From JBGPGW01 sp046349515 (GTDB lineage: Bacteria > Pseudomonadota > Alphaproteobacteria > CADEGL01): DNA of 64,000 bases. A program made the position numbers and the translations under genes. The notes beneath the pieces are model-generated. The model did no database searches. It was not told where the DNA came from and saw nothing but the letters and a program-made list of their open reading frames with translations. The DNA is taken from assembly GCA_046349515.1 (NCBI GenBank), contig JAXMCE010000002.1, forward strand, positions 248,001 to 312,000. Reading direction: 5' to 3'. Of the stretch, positions 32,594 through 41,063 are shown piece after piece. Position 1 is the stretch's first letter. Every line of letters begins with the position of its first letter.

Positions 32594-34792
32594 TCAATGC
32601 GACTCGGCGGGGACCGCGAATGGCCGCGGCTCTTCGCCGCGCTCCGAGATCCGCCACATCTCGCGATAGGCCGCTTCGAGATGACGCCGGAAGCGATCGG
32701 TGTCGAAAAGCGGCGTGGTCAGGCGGTTGCGCGCGAGCTTCTCCCGTATGGCCGCAAGCTCACGCGGATTGGTCGCGAGTCTGAGGGCCAACGCTTCGTA
32801 CGCCTCGAGACTATCGGTGATGAGCTCGGGCAGGCCGATCGCTTTCAGGAGACTCCCGGCGACCCGCGCTTGAAAGCTCCGGCCGGCACAAGTCACGAGG
32901 GGCAATCCCGCCCAGAGAGCATCGCTCGCCGTCGTATGGGCGTTGTAGGGCAAGGTGTCGATGAAGAGATCGGCCAGGCGATGCCGCGCCAAGTGGTCGG
33001 CAAGCGGCACGCGCGGCGCGAAGACAAGGCGATCGGGATCGACGCCGCGCGCCGTAGCTTCCCTCCGGAGATTGCCCACCACCAGGTCATTGTCGCGAAG
33101 CTGCCACAGGACGCTGCCGGGCACGGCCTTGAGAAGCCGCATCCAGACATCGAACACCTCCGGCGTGATCTTGTAACTGTTGTTGAAGCTGCAGAAGACG
33201 AAGCCCGTGTCCGGCAGGCCGCATGCCTTGCGCGTCGGCGTCGTGTCCGAAATCAGCCGCTTCGTATCGTTGACTTGGTAGCATTCAGGAAGATGAACGA
33301 GCCGTTCCGCGAAAAAGCGCTGATGCGCCGAAGGGACAACAAACGGATCGACGATGACGTAGTCGAGAAACGGCGCACCTAGCGTGCCGGGATAGATGAG
33401 GTAGTTCACCTGAATCGGCGCTGCGCGGTACGGCAGAATCCCTTCCCGGCTGTTCCGGCCGTATCCCATGAGGGCGACGGAGATGTCGATCCCGAGTTCT
33501 CTGATCGTCCGCGCCACGTCGAAATCGGACAAATTGCGAACATCGACGAAATGCTCGAATGCCGACTCGAGTCGCTGCCGCATCGGGCTATGGTCGTTGG
33601 GTCCAAACGAAATGGCATGGAGTTCGAACTGTGAGCGGTCGTGGCACTCGAACAGTTCAGCGGTCAGGTACGCGGTGGCGTGCTCGCGAAAATCGGCCGA
33701 GAGATAGGCGAGACGAATGCGTGGACGGGCACTCCGCAGCGAGCGCGTGAGTGCCGAGTGGGACGGAAGATTGTTGTTGCAATAGTTCTCGACCGCAGCT
33801 CGGCACGTTGCGAGATCATCGGTGATCGCGAGGAGCGTTCGGGTCGGTCCATTGAATTGAGGCCACTGGCATTTTTCAAGCAGCGCCTCCCTGTAGGATT
33901 GTGCCTCCTTCCACATGCAGGCACGATTCGCCGCATTGACATACTCACTGAGCGCGAAAAAATGATGGGGCTCGAGCGCGAGCGCCCGTTCCAAGCACTG
34001 CAGCGCCTTGCCAAACGCACTCTCAGCCGACAATTCGACGCCGAGGCGGTATTGCGCCTCCGCCTCGTCCGGTGTGAATGCCATCGCCTTCGCGTAGCAC
34101 GCCTGCGCATCGTCACCCTTGCCCTGCCGGTTGAGCGCGTTGCCAAGATTGAGGTGCGCCTGGGCGTAATGAGGATCGATCTCAACCGCCCGGCGATAAC
34201 AGGCCTCGGCGTCCGCGAACGACCCCTTCAGCATCAAGACAGAGCCAAGGTTGTTGTGGACATTGGCCGCCGCCGGTCTCAATGCCAGCGCACTTCGAAA
34301 GTGCGCGACCGCATCGTCGAGCCTGTCTTGGAGCTGCCGGGCGATCGCCAGGTAGTAGTGCGCATCGACAAGCCCCGCATCGATGCGGATCGCCCGCTCG
34401 AAGCAAGGAGCCGCCTCTTCGGCCTTGCCCGTGAAGAGGAGAGCCGCACCAAGCCCGTGATGCGCCAAAGCATCCCCAGGATCGAGAGCCAACGCGGCCT
34501 TGAAGCACGCGATTGCGTCATCGAACCGGTCCTGGCCGTGGAGCGCCTGTCCGAGGCCGCGATGCGCGTCCACCCGCCTCGGATTATTCCGCAGGGCCTG
34601 CCGGTAGCAGGCGATCGCCGCGTCAAGCTCGCCCCGCGCGAGCAGCGACGCGCCATGCTCGACGAGCACGTCGTCATAGGACGGAATAGGCTCGATCGCC
34701 CGTTCGTAGCGCGGGCTCCTCGTTGCCAATCCGTGCTGGGTCGCCGGCACGCGCCCAAGACGCCAATGGTAGGTCCGAACATGATCGTCCAT
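32594..34792 (-). CDS. TPR-containing O-GlcNAc transferase-like protein (SPINDLY family, GT41)
   Basis: The 732-residue protein has nine or so TPR units in the first 370 residues (for example VDAHRGLGQALHGQDRFDDA, ANVHNNLGSVLMLKGSFADA, AQAHLNLGNALNRQGKGDDA). The C-terminal catalytic region of the OGT/SPY type follows: RLAYLSADFREHATAYLTAE, SFGPNDHSPMRQRLESAF, then VNYLIYPGTLGAPFLDYVI, CSFNNSYKITPEVFDVW and DTLPYNAHTTASDALWAGLP. The family transfers a sugar from a nucleotide-sugar to Ser/Thr of proteins. Bacterial members glycosylate flagellin or unknown proteins. No target gene is obvious nearby; the secreted Ser/Thr-rich proteins of the amyloid-like locus are 1-10 kb away. Confidence 0.9.
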   Translation of the reverse strand: MDDHVRTYHWRLGRVPATQHGLATRSPRYERAIEPIPSYDDVLVEHGASLLARGELDAAIACYRQALRNNPRRVDAHRGLGQALHGQDRFDDAIACFKAALALDPGDALAHHGLGAALLFTGKAEEAAPCFERAIRIDAGLVDAHYYLAIARQLQDRLDDAVAHFRSALALRPAAANVHNNLGSVLMLKGSFADAEACYRRAVEIDPHYAQAHLNLGNALNRQGKGDDAQACYAKAMAFTPDEAEAQYRLGVELSAESAFGKALQCLERALALEPHHFFALSEYVNAANRACMWKEAQSYREALLEKCQWPQFNGPTRTLLAITDDLATCRAAVENYCNNNLPSHSALTRSLRSARPRIRLAYLSADFREHATAYLTAELFECHDRSQFELHAISFGPNDHSPMRQRLESAFEHFVDVRNLSDFDVARTIRELGIDISVALMGYGRNSREGILPYRAAPIQVNYLIYPGTLGAPFLDYVIVDPFVVPSAHQRFFAERLVHLPECYQVNDTKRLISDTTPTRKACGLPDTGFVFCSFNNSYKITPEVFDVWMRLLKAVPGSVLWQLRDNDLVVGNLRREATARGVDPDRLVFAPRVPLADHLARHRLADLFIDTLPYNAHTTASDALWAGLPLVTCAGRSFQARVAGSLLKAIGLPELITDSLEAYEALALRLATNPRELAAIREKLARNRLTTPLFDTDRFRRHLEAAYREMWRISERGEEPRPFAVPAESH

Positions 34793-34959
34793 GGTCCTGC
34801 CCTGCCGAGCGATGAAGTCACCGGCGGCCTTGCCAGGCCATCCGTGTTTCGTTCCGCGCTTCGATATTAGATGACCGATGGGACCGCCGCATCACCTCGC
34901 GCCGTTCCATCCGCGACGTGGCGTGAGTAGCACGAACCGAGCGCCCTCGAGGAGAACCC

Positions 34960-35697
34960 CTATACGTAAATCATCTTCCGCATCATGCCGCCGTCGACGG
35001 TGAAATTGGTGCCCGTCACGAAGCCGGATTCGGGCCCGAGGAGGTAAGCGACGAGCGATGCGACGTCGTCCGGTGTGCCGACCCGTCCGGCCGGGTGCTG
35101 CGCATGGTCGGCCGCGCTCAGTGTCTCGGGTCGACGCGCGGGATCGGCCTTGGCCCCCGAGACATCGATCCAGCCCGGGCTCACGCAATTGACGCGCACT
35201 GCCGGACCGAGGCTGAGCGCAAGCGCATGGGTGAGCGCGACAAGCCCGCCCTTCGACGCCGCATAGGCTTCCGTGTGCGGCTCCGACATGACGGCCCGCG
35301 TCGAGGCGATGTTCACGATGGCGCCCCGCTCGGCCGCCAGCAATGGCGCCGCATGTCTTGCGCAGAGAAACGCGCCGGTGAGATTGGTGTGGAGAACGCG
35401 CTCCCACTCTTCGAGCGCGAGCTCGACAAGCGGTTTGCGGATGGAGATGCCGGCATTATTGACAAGGGCGGACAGGCGGCCAAACCGCGCCACGACCGCT
35501 GCGATCGCGCGCCGCACATCGGCCTCCGATCCCACATCGCCCTCGATGAAGAGAGGCTGACCCGGCAAGGCCGCCGCCATTCGCGCGCCGGCGGGGTCGC
35601 GGTCGAAGATCGCGACCGCCGTCCCGACGCCCGCGAGACGCCGAGCGATCGCATAACCGATGCCCTGGGCCCCGCCCGTGACGAGCGCGACTTTCAT
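34960..35697 (-). CDS. SDR-family oxidoreductase
   Basis: The 245-residue protein from ATG 35697 (MKVALVTGGAQGIGYAIA) is a classical SDR with TGGAQGIG, NNAG in ALVNNAGISI, and catalytic Ser and Tyr-x3-Lys in NIASTRAV and YAASKGG. A TTG 11 codons upstream would overlap the cupin stop as TTGA and is an alternative start. It is last in the CoA transferase-RuBisCO-like-cupin-SDR operon. It should oxidise or reduce a hydroxy acid or sugar intermediate of that pathway with NAD(P). Confidence 0.85.
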   Translation of the reverse strand: MKVALVTGGAQGIGYAIARRLAGVGTAVAIFDRDPAGARMAAALPGQPLFIEGDVGSEADVRRAIAAVVARFGRLSALVNNAGISIRKPLVELALEEWERVLHTNLTGAFLCARHAAPLLAAERGAIVNIASTRAVMSEPHTEAYAASKGGLVALTHALALSLGPAVRVNCVSPGWIDVSGAKADPARRPETLSAADHAQHPAGRVGTPDDVASLVAYLLGPESGFVTGTNFTVDGGMMRKMIYV

Positions 35698-35726
35698 CGC
35701 CGCTGCGCCGGTCAACGATGCGTCGG

Positions 35727-36206
35727 TCAAGTCGGACCCGCCTCCATGGGCTTACCGTCAAGGAACGCCGCGATGCGCGCATCTCCCCGCATGGCCGCAA
35801 GCTCGGCCCCCGTCGGCAATTGCGGCTTGTCGCGTTCCGCATTGACCATGCAGAGAAACCCGAATGCCTCGCCCCTTGTCGCGCGGAATTGATGCCAGGT
35901 CATCGCCGGGATCGAGACAAGATCATGCGGCTTCACCGCGACGACCTTGGAGCCGAGGAGGCAATGGCCGTGCCCGCGAAGGATCATCACCGCATGCATG
36001 TGCTCGTGCCGCTCGAGCGTCGAGTAGCCGCCAGGCCGCATCTCGAAATAGCGAAGCTCAGAGCGAAGATGGGGATCGGAGAAAAGGACCTGCCGCGTGA
36101 TGTCCTTGAAAGGCGCGCTGCCTTCTTCCTTGTAGGCAAGACGCTCGACATCCCGCCACTGGAAGCCGTCGAGGAACGCCCGCATTCGGTCCGATTCGTC
36201 CGCCAT
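35727..36206 (-). CDS. Cupin-domain protein
   Basis: The 159-residue single-domain cupin has the metal-binding motifs RHEHMHAVMILRGHGHCLLG (two His and a Glu-type set) and the second conserved motif in PHDLVSIPAMTWHQFRA. Start ATG 36206 lies seven bases after the RuBisCO-like gene stop. Cupins of this size are isomerases, dioxygenases or lyases for small acids. Here it may isomerise or decarboxylate a sugar-acid intermediate. The function is not deducible. Confidence 0.8.
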   Translation of the reverse strand: MADESDRMRAFLDGFQWRDVERLAYKEEGSAPFKDITRQVLFSDPHLRSELRYFEMRPGGYSTLERHEHMHAVMILRGHGHCLLGSKVVAVKPHDLVSIPAMTWHQFRATRGEAFGFLCMVNAERDKPQLPTGAELAAMRGDARIAAFLDGKPMEAGPT

Positions 36207-36213
36207 CCGAGCC

Positions 36214-37314
36214 TCAACGATCGCGATGCCGCGCCACGCGCTCGACGAAGGCGGCCACGGCCTCGACGAGCCCGTCGCGCGCCGAGAGGAGGCCGCCACC
36301 GATGAGCAACATGGCATCGGCGCCGTAGAAGTCGAGCATCTCGTCGATCCGCGCGAGGACCATGCCGCCAGCAGGCACCGGGAGAGACGGCTTCAACCCG
36401 AGCCATGGCCCCCGCGCGGCATCGGCGAGGCGACGGCAGGTCTCGGGCGCGTAACTGAATCGGCCGCCGTAGTTGGGGAAGATCGTGGCGTCGGCACCGA
36501 ACAGACGGAACAACTTGCCAAGCAGGAGCGGCGGGGCGAGGCGCGAAGCGCCGGCGAGCGCCGGATGCGCCATGAAGGCCATGTCCGGGAACTCGCGCGT
36601 GAGCGCTGCCAGGCTCGGGACGCCCACGACCATGGGTGCGATGAGAACGCAACGGACTCCCTCGTCGCGCGCGCGGCGCGTCTCGTCGCGCAACTGGTCG
36701 AGGGAGCCCGAGAGGCTTGGGACGTATTGGGTGGTGACGCCCGTTGCGGCCGATGCGTCCCGCACGGCCTTGGCACAGGCCGCCACGCGCCGGGCGAAGG
36801 GGCTGTAGGATTGGTCGGCGAGGCCGTGATCGTCCTTGATGAAATCGAGCCCGCCGCGCGCGAGGCGTCCCGCGAGCGCGGCCAGCGCCTCGGGCGGCAG
36901 GCCTTGCGGCTTCAAGGCCGAGCAGGTCAGCGCGCGGCCCTCGGCGCCGCACAAATTCCGCAAGCCCCCGATGCCATGCCGCGGGCCTGAAAAAGCGCGG
37001 CTGAGCTCCTCCGGCAAGACGACGTCCTCGAGCGACACGTCCTCCTGGATCGAGGTATTGCCGAACAACATGTTCATCAACTGGCCGGGCTCGGGTCCCA
37101 TCGTCGCGAGCGAGAGGGCGACGCGCACATCGAAACCGCCGTCGCCGCGATCGGTGATCGCCTCGACCCGGCCCACGATGTCCGAGAGAACGTGCGAGTC
37201 GTCGATGGCCGAGACCGGCATCTCGACGCTCTGCTCGATGGCGATGGACTCCGCGCGCGCTGCGATCGAGGCTGCGTCCGCGCGGACACGATAGACGGCG
37301 ACGAGACGCGTCAT
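36214..37314 (-). CDS. RuBisCO-like protein (form IV)
   Basis: The 366-residue protein has the RuBisCO large-subunit barrel: Lys135 in TCSALKPQGLP (equivalent to the catalytic KPK), and GGLDFIKDDHGLADQSYSPF with Lys160-Asp161-Asp162. The Glu after the metal-binding Asp of true RuBisCO is His163 here, so the carbamate/metal site is changed. Further motifs are MAHPALAG and NYGGRFSY. Such proteins do not fix CO2; known members act as enolases, isomerases or decarboxylases, such as the OiaX decarboxylase of the apionate pathway and MtnW in methionine salvage. The neighbours (CoA transferase, cupin, SDR) suggest a sugar-acid or branched-acid pathway rather than methionine salvage. Confidence 0.85.
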   Translation of the reverse strand: MTRLVAVYRVRADAASIAARAESIAIEQSVEMPVSAIDDSHVLSDIVGRVEAITDRGDGGFDVRVALSLATMGPEPGQLMNMLFGNTSIQEDVSLEDVVLPEELSRAFSGPRHGIGGLRNLCGAEGRALTCSALKPQGLPPEALAALAGRLARGGLDFIKDDHGLADQSYSPFARRVAACAKAVRDASAATGVTTQYVPSLSGSLDQLRDETRRARDEGVRCVLIAPMVVGVPSLAALTREFPDMAFMAHPALAGASRLAPPLLLGKLFRLFGADATIFPNYGGRFSYAPETCRRLADAARGPWLGLKPSLPVPAGGMVLARIDEMLDFYGADAMLLIGGGLLSARDGLVEAVAAFVERVARHRDR

Positions 37315-37347
37315 GTCACGACGTGATTCCGCGATCGCACACTGGCA

Positions 37348-38523
37348 TCATCCCCGCGGGGCGGCGGGGCGCTTCCGAGACTCGACGTCGAGCTCGCCCA
37401 GGACATCGTTCGTATCCGCGCCAAGCGCGGGCGCGCCGCGCCGGATCGCACCCGGCGTTTCTGACAACTTGACCGGAATGCCCAAGACTTTGGTCGCGCC
37501 GGCGACGGGATGGTCGAGCTCGACCACCATTTTCCGTGCCGCCACGTGGCGATCATTGAGCACTTGCTCATGGTCGAGGACGGGCGCCGCGGGAATGCCA
37601 GCCTTCTCGAGAAGATCGAGCCAATGCTCGGCATCGTGCCGGCGCATGTGGTCGGTGACGAGGGGCACCAGCGCCGCATGGTTGGCGACGCGCTTGGCGT
37701 TCGACTCAAATCGCGGATCCTTGGCGAGCTCGTCCGCGCCGATGATCTCGCAGAACCGTTCCCACAGAAGTTGGGTCGCGGCGCCCAGCACGATCCATCC
37801 CGTGCGCGTCGGGAAAATCTGATAGGGAGCGGAATTGCGATGGGCCTGGCCGATGCGGGGCGGGCTCGCGCCATTGGTGAAATAATAGGCGGCCTCGTAA
37901 GGGCTCATCGAGAGCGCCGCCTCGAAGAGCGAGGTGTCGACCATCTGTCCGCGCCCGGTCCGCTCGCGCGCGACGAGCGCATTGAGCACGCCGAGCGCCC
38001 CATACATGCCGCCCGTCAGGTCGGAGATGGGAACAGGCAGTCGCAAGGGCGCGCCCTCGACCTCGCCGCAGATCGACATGAGGCCCGACATGGCCTGGGC
38101 CATGAGGTCGAAGCCGCCGCGGTGCTTGTAGGGGCCGGTCTGGCCATAGCCTGAAATCGCGCAGTAGACGAGCCGCGGATTGCGGGCTTTCAGCGTCTCG
38201 TAGCCGAGGCCCAGGCGCGCGGTCGTTCCGGGCTTGTAGTTTTCGACCAGCACATCGGCGCCGTCGACCAGGCGCCGGCACGCCTCCTGCCCCTCGGACG
38301 TCTTGAGGTCGAGCACGACGCTCCGCTTGTTGCGATTGATCTGGAGGAAGGAGGCGCCCATGCCGTTCACGAAGGGCGCGCTCTTGCGCATCTCGTCGCC
38401 GAGGCCGGGCCGCTCCACCTTGATGACGTCGGCTCCCATGTCGGCCAGCAGCATCGTGCAAAAGGGGCCGGCCAGATGGGAGGTCAGGTCGATGACTCGG
38501 ATATGGGAGAGGGCGGAGGGCAT
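37348..38523 (-). CDS. CaiB/BaiF (class III) CoA transferase
   Basis: The 391-residue protein begins MPSALSHIRVIDLTSHLAGP, then ADMGADVIKVERP, QINRNKRSVVLDLKT, and VENYKPG. The catalytic Asp is Asp139 in RGGFDLMAQAMSGLM. These are standard signatures of family III CoA transferases, which move CoA from a donor thioester (often succinyl-CoA) to a carboxylic acid. It is the first gene of the minus-strand operon that includes the RuBisCO-like protein; 33 bp separate them. It is divergent from the crotonase gene at 38644. Confidence 0.9.
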   Translation of the reverse strand: MPSALSHIRVIDLTSHLAGPFCTMLLADMGADVIKVERPGLGDEMRKSAPFVNGMGASFLQINRNKRSVVLDLKTSEGQEACRRLVDGADVLVENYKPGTTARLGLGYETLKARNPRLVYCAISGYGQTGPYKHRGGFDLMAQAMSGLMSICGEVEGAPLRLPVPISDLTGGMYGALGVLNALVARERTGRGQMVDTSLFEAALSMSPYEAAYYFTNGASPPRIGQAHRNSAPYQIFPTRTGWIVLGAATQLLWERFCEIIGADELAKDPRFESNAKRVANHAALVPLVTDHMRRHDAEHWLDLLEKAGIPAAPVLDHEQVLNDRHVAARKMVVELDHPVAGATKVLGIPVKLSETPGAIRRGAPALGADTNDVLGELDVESRKRPAAPRG

Positions 38524-38643
38524 GGCGATCCTCGTTTCAGGGAGAGCCCGGGCGGCGGTTCATCATCCAGGCGCCAATCCTAGCGCGAATTGCTATGGTT
38601 GACCCCGCCTGATGCAGCCCCGGAACCACAAGGAGCGAGCCTG

Positions 38644-39426
38644 ATGCCGGCCAAGGAGATTCTCGTCACGCGCGACGGACCAGCGGTAACCGTCGCCCTC
38701 AACCGCCCCGAGCGGCGCAACGCCGTCAACTTGGCCATGTGGCGGGAATTGGGGAGGATTTTCGAGGATCTCGACCGGGACGCCGAGTGCCGGACGGTCA
38801 TCTTCACGGGACATGGCGGGAATTTCTGCGCCGGGGCGGACATCTCGGAGTTCAAGGAGCACAGGGCCAACGCCACTCTTGGCGCGGCTTACGAGAAAGC
38901 CGTCACCCATGCGACGGAAGCGCTCATGGCGCTCTCGAAGCCGACGATCGCGGCGATCGCGGGCTTCTGCGTCGGGGGCGGCGTCGCCCTCGCCCTTTCC
39001 TGTGATTTCCGGATCGCGGAGCCGAGCGCGCGCTTCGGCGTCCCCGCCGCGCGCCTCGGCATCGTCTACAGCAGGACCGAGTGCCAGAGCCTGTTGGCGA
39101 CCGTGGGCCTGCCCGCCGCCAAGCGGATACTTTTCGGGGGTGAACGGTTAGATGCGAGCGAGGCCTTGAAGCTCGGATTGATCGACCAGTTGGCGGAAGG
39201 CGATGTCATGGCGGCGGCCCGCGCGTTCGCGGCCCCGATGACAGGGAACGCGCCGCTCAGCATCGCGGGCATGAAGCTCATCCTCAACGCGCTGGCTTCG
39301 GATTCTTTCGAAGAGAAGTCGGAGACGATCGCCGCGACCGTCCGCTCCGCGCTCGAGAGCGAGGACTACCGTGAAGGGGTGCGCGCGTTCGGTGAGAAGC
39401 GCCAGCCCCGATTCGTCGGGCGATAG
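38644..39426 (+). CDS. Enoyl-CoA hydratase/isomerase-family protein lacking both catalytic Glu
   Basis: The 260-residue crotonase-fold protein starts at MPAKEILVTRDGPAVTVALN, with AGGAG eight bases upstream. The oxyanion-hole segments are intact (FCAGADI and FCVGGGVALALSCD). The positions of the two catalytic glutamates of true hydratases are Ala (GGGVA instead of GGGCE and VPAARLG instead of xPE..LG). Hydration is therefore unlikely; decarboxylase-, hydrolase- or isomerase-type crotonase chemistry is more plausible, since these use other residues. It stands divergent from the CoA transferase, so both may act on the same CoA thioester. Confidence 0.85.
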   Translation: MPAKEILVTRDGPAVTVALNRPERRNAVNLAMWRELGRIFEDLDRDAECRTVIFTGHGGNFCAGADISEFKEHRANATLGAAYEKAVTHATEALMALSKPTIAAIAGFCVGGGVALALSCDFRIAEPSARFGVPAARLGIVYSRTECQSLLATVGLPAAKRILFGGERLDASEALKLGLIDQLAEGDVMAAARAFAAPMTGNAPLSIAGMKLILNALASDSFEEKSETIAATVRSALESEDYREGVRAFGEKRQPRFVGR

Positions 39427-39478
39427 ACGACCACGGCATGGCGTAAAGGATCGTCGCAAGCTCCCGCGGCCCCTTCCG

Positions 39479-41014
39479 TCACGGGTGGCGGCCGACATAT
39501 TGCTGCAACCCGATGTCGTCCTGCCACGCCCGTCGCCAGGCGGCGAGAAGATAGGGGTGGAGTTTCTCGAACCGCGCCCGGACCGCGGCATGGTCGTGCC
39601 TCAAGCCGTGCATCACGACACCGACGGCCTCGCGCAACTCATCCTCGTCGATGGTCCGCAAGCGGCGCCGATCGAGCACGATCTCGCCATCGACGAGGAC
39701 CGTGTCGACGCCGCGACCGGTCTCGGAGAAGACGAGCTGGCGCGCCGCGCTGTTGAAGGGAACGAAACTGAAGGTCGAGAGGTCGATGAGGCTGAGATCG
39801 GCCTTGTAACCCGGTTTGATCGCGCCGATCTCGCGATCGAGGCCGAGCGCCTTGGCCCCGCCCTCAGTCGCCGTGCGCATGGCATCGGCCGCCGAGGGAG
39901 GACCCAGCTCCGGGTCGCTGATGGCGGCAAGGCCCGCGAAGAGCCGCATGGCCTGGAACATGTTCTGGATATCGGTGCAGCTGCAATTGTCGCAGCCAAG
40001 GCCCAACCGCACGCGCGAGGCGAGATAGCGGCGGATCGGCGCGACGCCGCCCTTGGTCTTCATGTTGCTCGCGGGATTGAGGATCACGCTCGTTCCCGTC
40101 TCGGCCAGGATCTCGATCTCCTCGCCGTTCATCCACACGCCGTGGGCGAGACCGAGGCGCGGCCCCAGGAGGCCGATCGAGCGAAGATACTTCACTTGCG
40201 AGCCGCCATGCTCGGCGAGGAACAAGCGGCTGCCGAGCGCCTCCGAGCGCGTCTCGTAGATGTGGGTGAACACCCGAAGCCCGGCCTCGTCCGAAAGGGA
40301 CGCGATCTCTGACAGAAGCTCGGGCGAGGACATGATGGCGCTCGTCGGGCTCAAGCCCCAGCGAAGGCGCGGCGGGAGGGCGGATACGCGCCGGTACTGC
40401 CGCGCGACCCATTCGACCGGTCCCTCGCCCGATGACGGCTCGACCGCGCCGCCGACATAGGCGTGCATCTCGGGAGGGATCGATTCGCGCCAGAACGGCA
40501 CCCGGTCGAGGCCCTTCAGGTCGCCGATCTGGAGCGAGAGCGTCGCGCGGATTCCCACATCGGCATAGGCCTTGATGACGGTGTCGACGTGGGAGTCATC
40601 GAAGGGCGAGATGGTCAGCATGTCCTGGATCGTCGTGATGCCGGCGTGGAGGCATTCCGCGGCGCCGAGAAGCGTGCGGGCGCGGACCTCCTCCGTGCTG
40701 CGCTTGGGGTATTGGGGCGGCAGCGCGTTGACGAACCAGAAGTAGAGCGGCATGGGCTCGAAGAAGCCTTTAAAGAGCACGTCATGCGAGTGGTAGTGGG
40801 CGTTGACGAAACCGGGGATGACGAGACGGTCGCGCGCGTCGATCACTGTCCCCGGCGCCTCCGCGCCCCGAAGCCGCTCCGCCAAGCCCGGCTCGACACG
40901 GTCGATGAGCCCGCCCTTGATCAAGATGTCCGCGGTGCGCGGCCGGTCGGTATCGCCATCGTGGTCGTAGACGAGACCACCCTTGATCAAGGTGCTGTGC
41001 CCGGCTGCTCTCAT
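39479..41014 (-). CDS. Amidohydrolase-superfamily metal-dependent hydrolase/deaminase
   Basis: The 511-residue protein has the metal ligands of the chlorohydrolase/deaminase branch: FVNAHYHSHDVLFK (His-x-His), FTHIYETRSEA, GLAHGVWMN and LGCDNCSCTD (Asp). Substrates of this family are ring or chain amines, chloro-triazines and guanine-like compounds. The gene's stop is convergent with the crotonase stop (52 bp apart). It follows the acyl-CoA ligase gene on the same strand after 49 bp. The substrate is not deducible. Confidence 0.87.
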   Translation of the reverse strand: MRAAGHSTLIKGGLVYDHDGDTDRPRTADILIKGGLIDRVEPGLAERLRGAEAPGTVIDARDRLVIPGFVNAHYHSHDVLFKGFFEPMPLYFWFVNALPPQYPKRSTEEVRARTLLGAAECLHAGITTIQDMLTISPFDDSHVDTVIKAYADVGIRATLSLQIGDLKGLDRVPFWRESIPPEMHAYVGGAVEPSSGEGPVEWVARQYRRVSALPPRLRWGLSPTSAIMSSPELLSEIASLSDEAGLRVFTHIYETRSEALGSRLFLAEHGGSQVKYLRSIGLLGPRLGLAHGVWMNGEEIEILAETGTSVILNPASNMKTKGGVAPIRRYLASRVRLGLGCDNCSCTDIQNMFQAMRLFAGLAAISDPELGPPSAADAMRTATEGGAKALGLDREIGAIKPGYKADLSLIDLSTFSFVPFNSAARQLVFSETGRGVDTVLVDGEIVLDRRRLRTIDEDELREAVGVVMHGLRHDHAAVRARFEKLHPYLLAAWRRAWQDDIGLQQYVGRHP

Positions 41015-41063
41015 CGGACCTCCGAGGGATGATCGCGCCGTCCCGTGACCGGCGCGAACGCAA

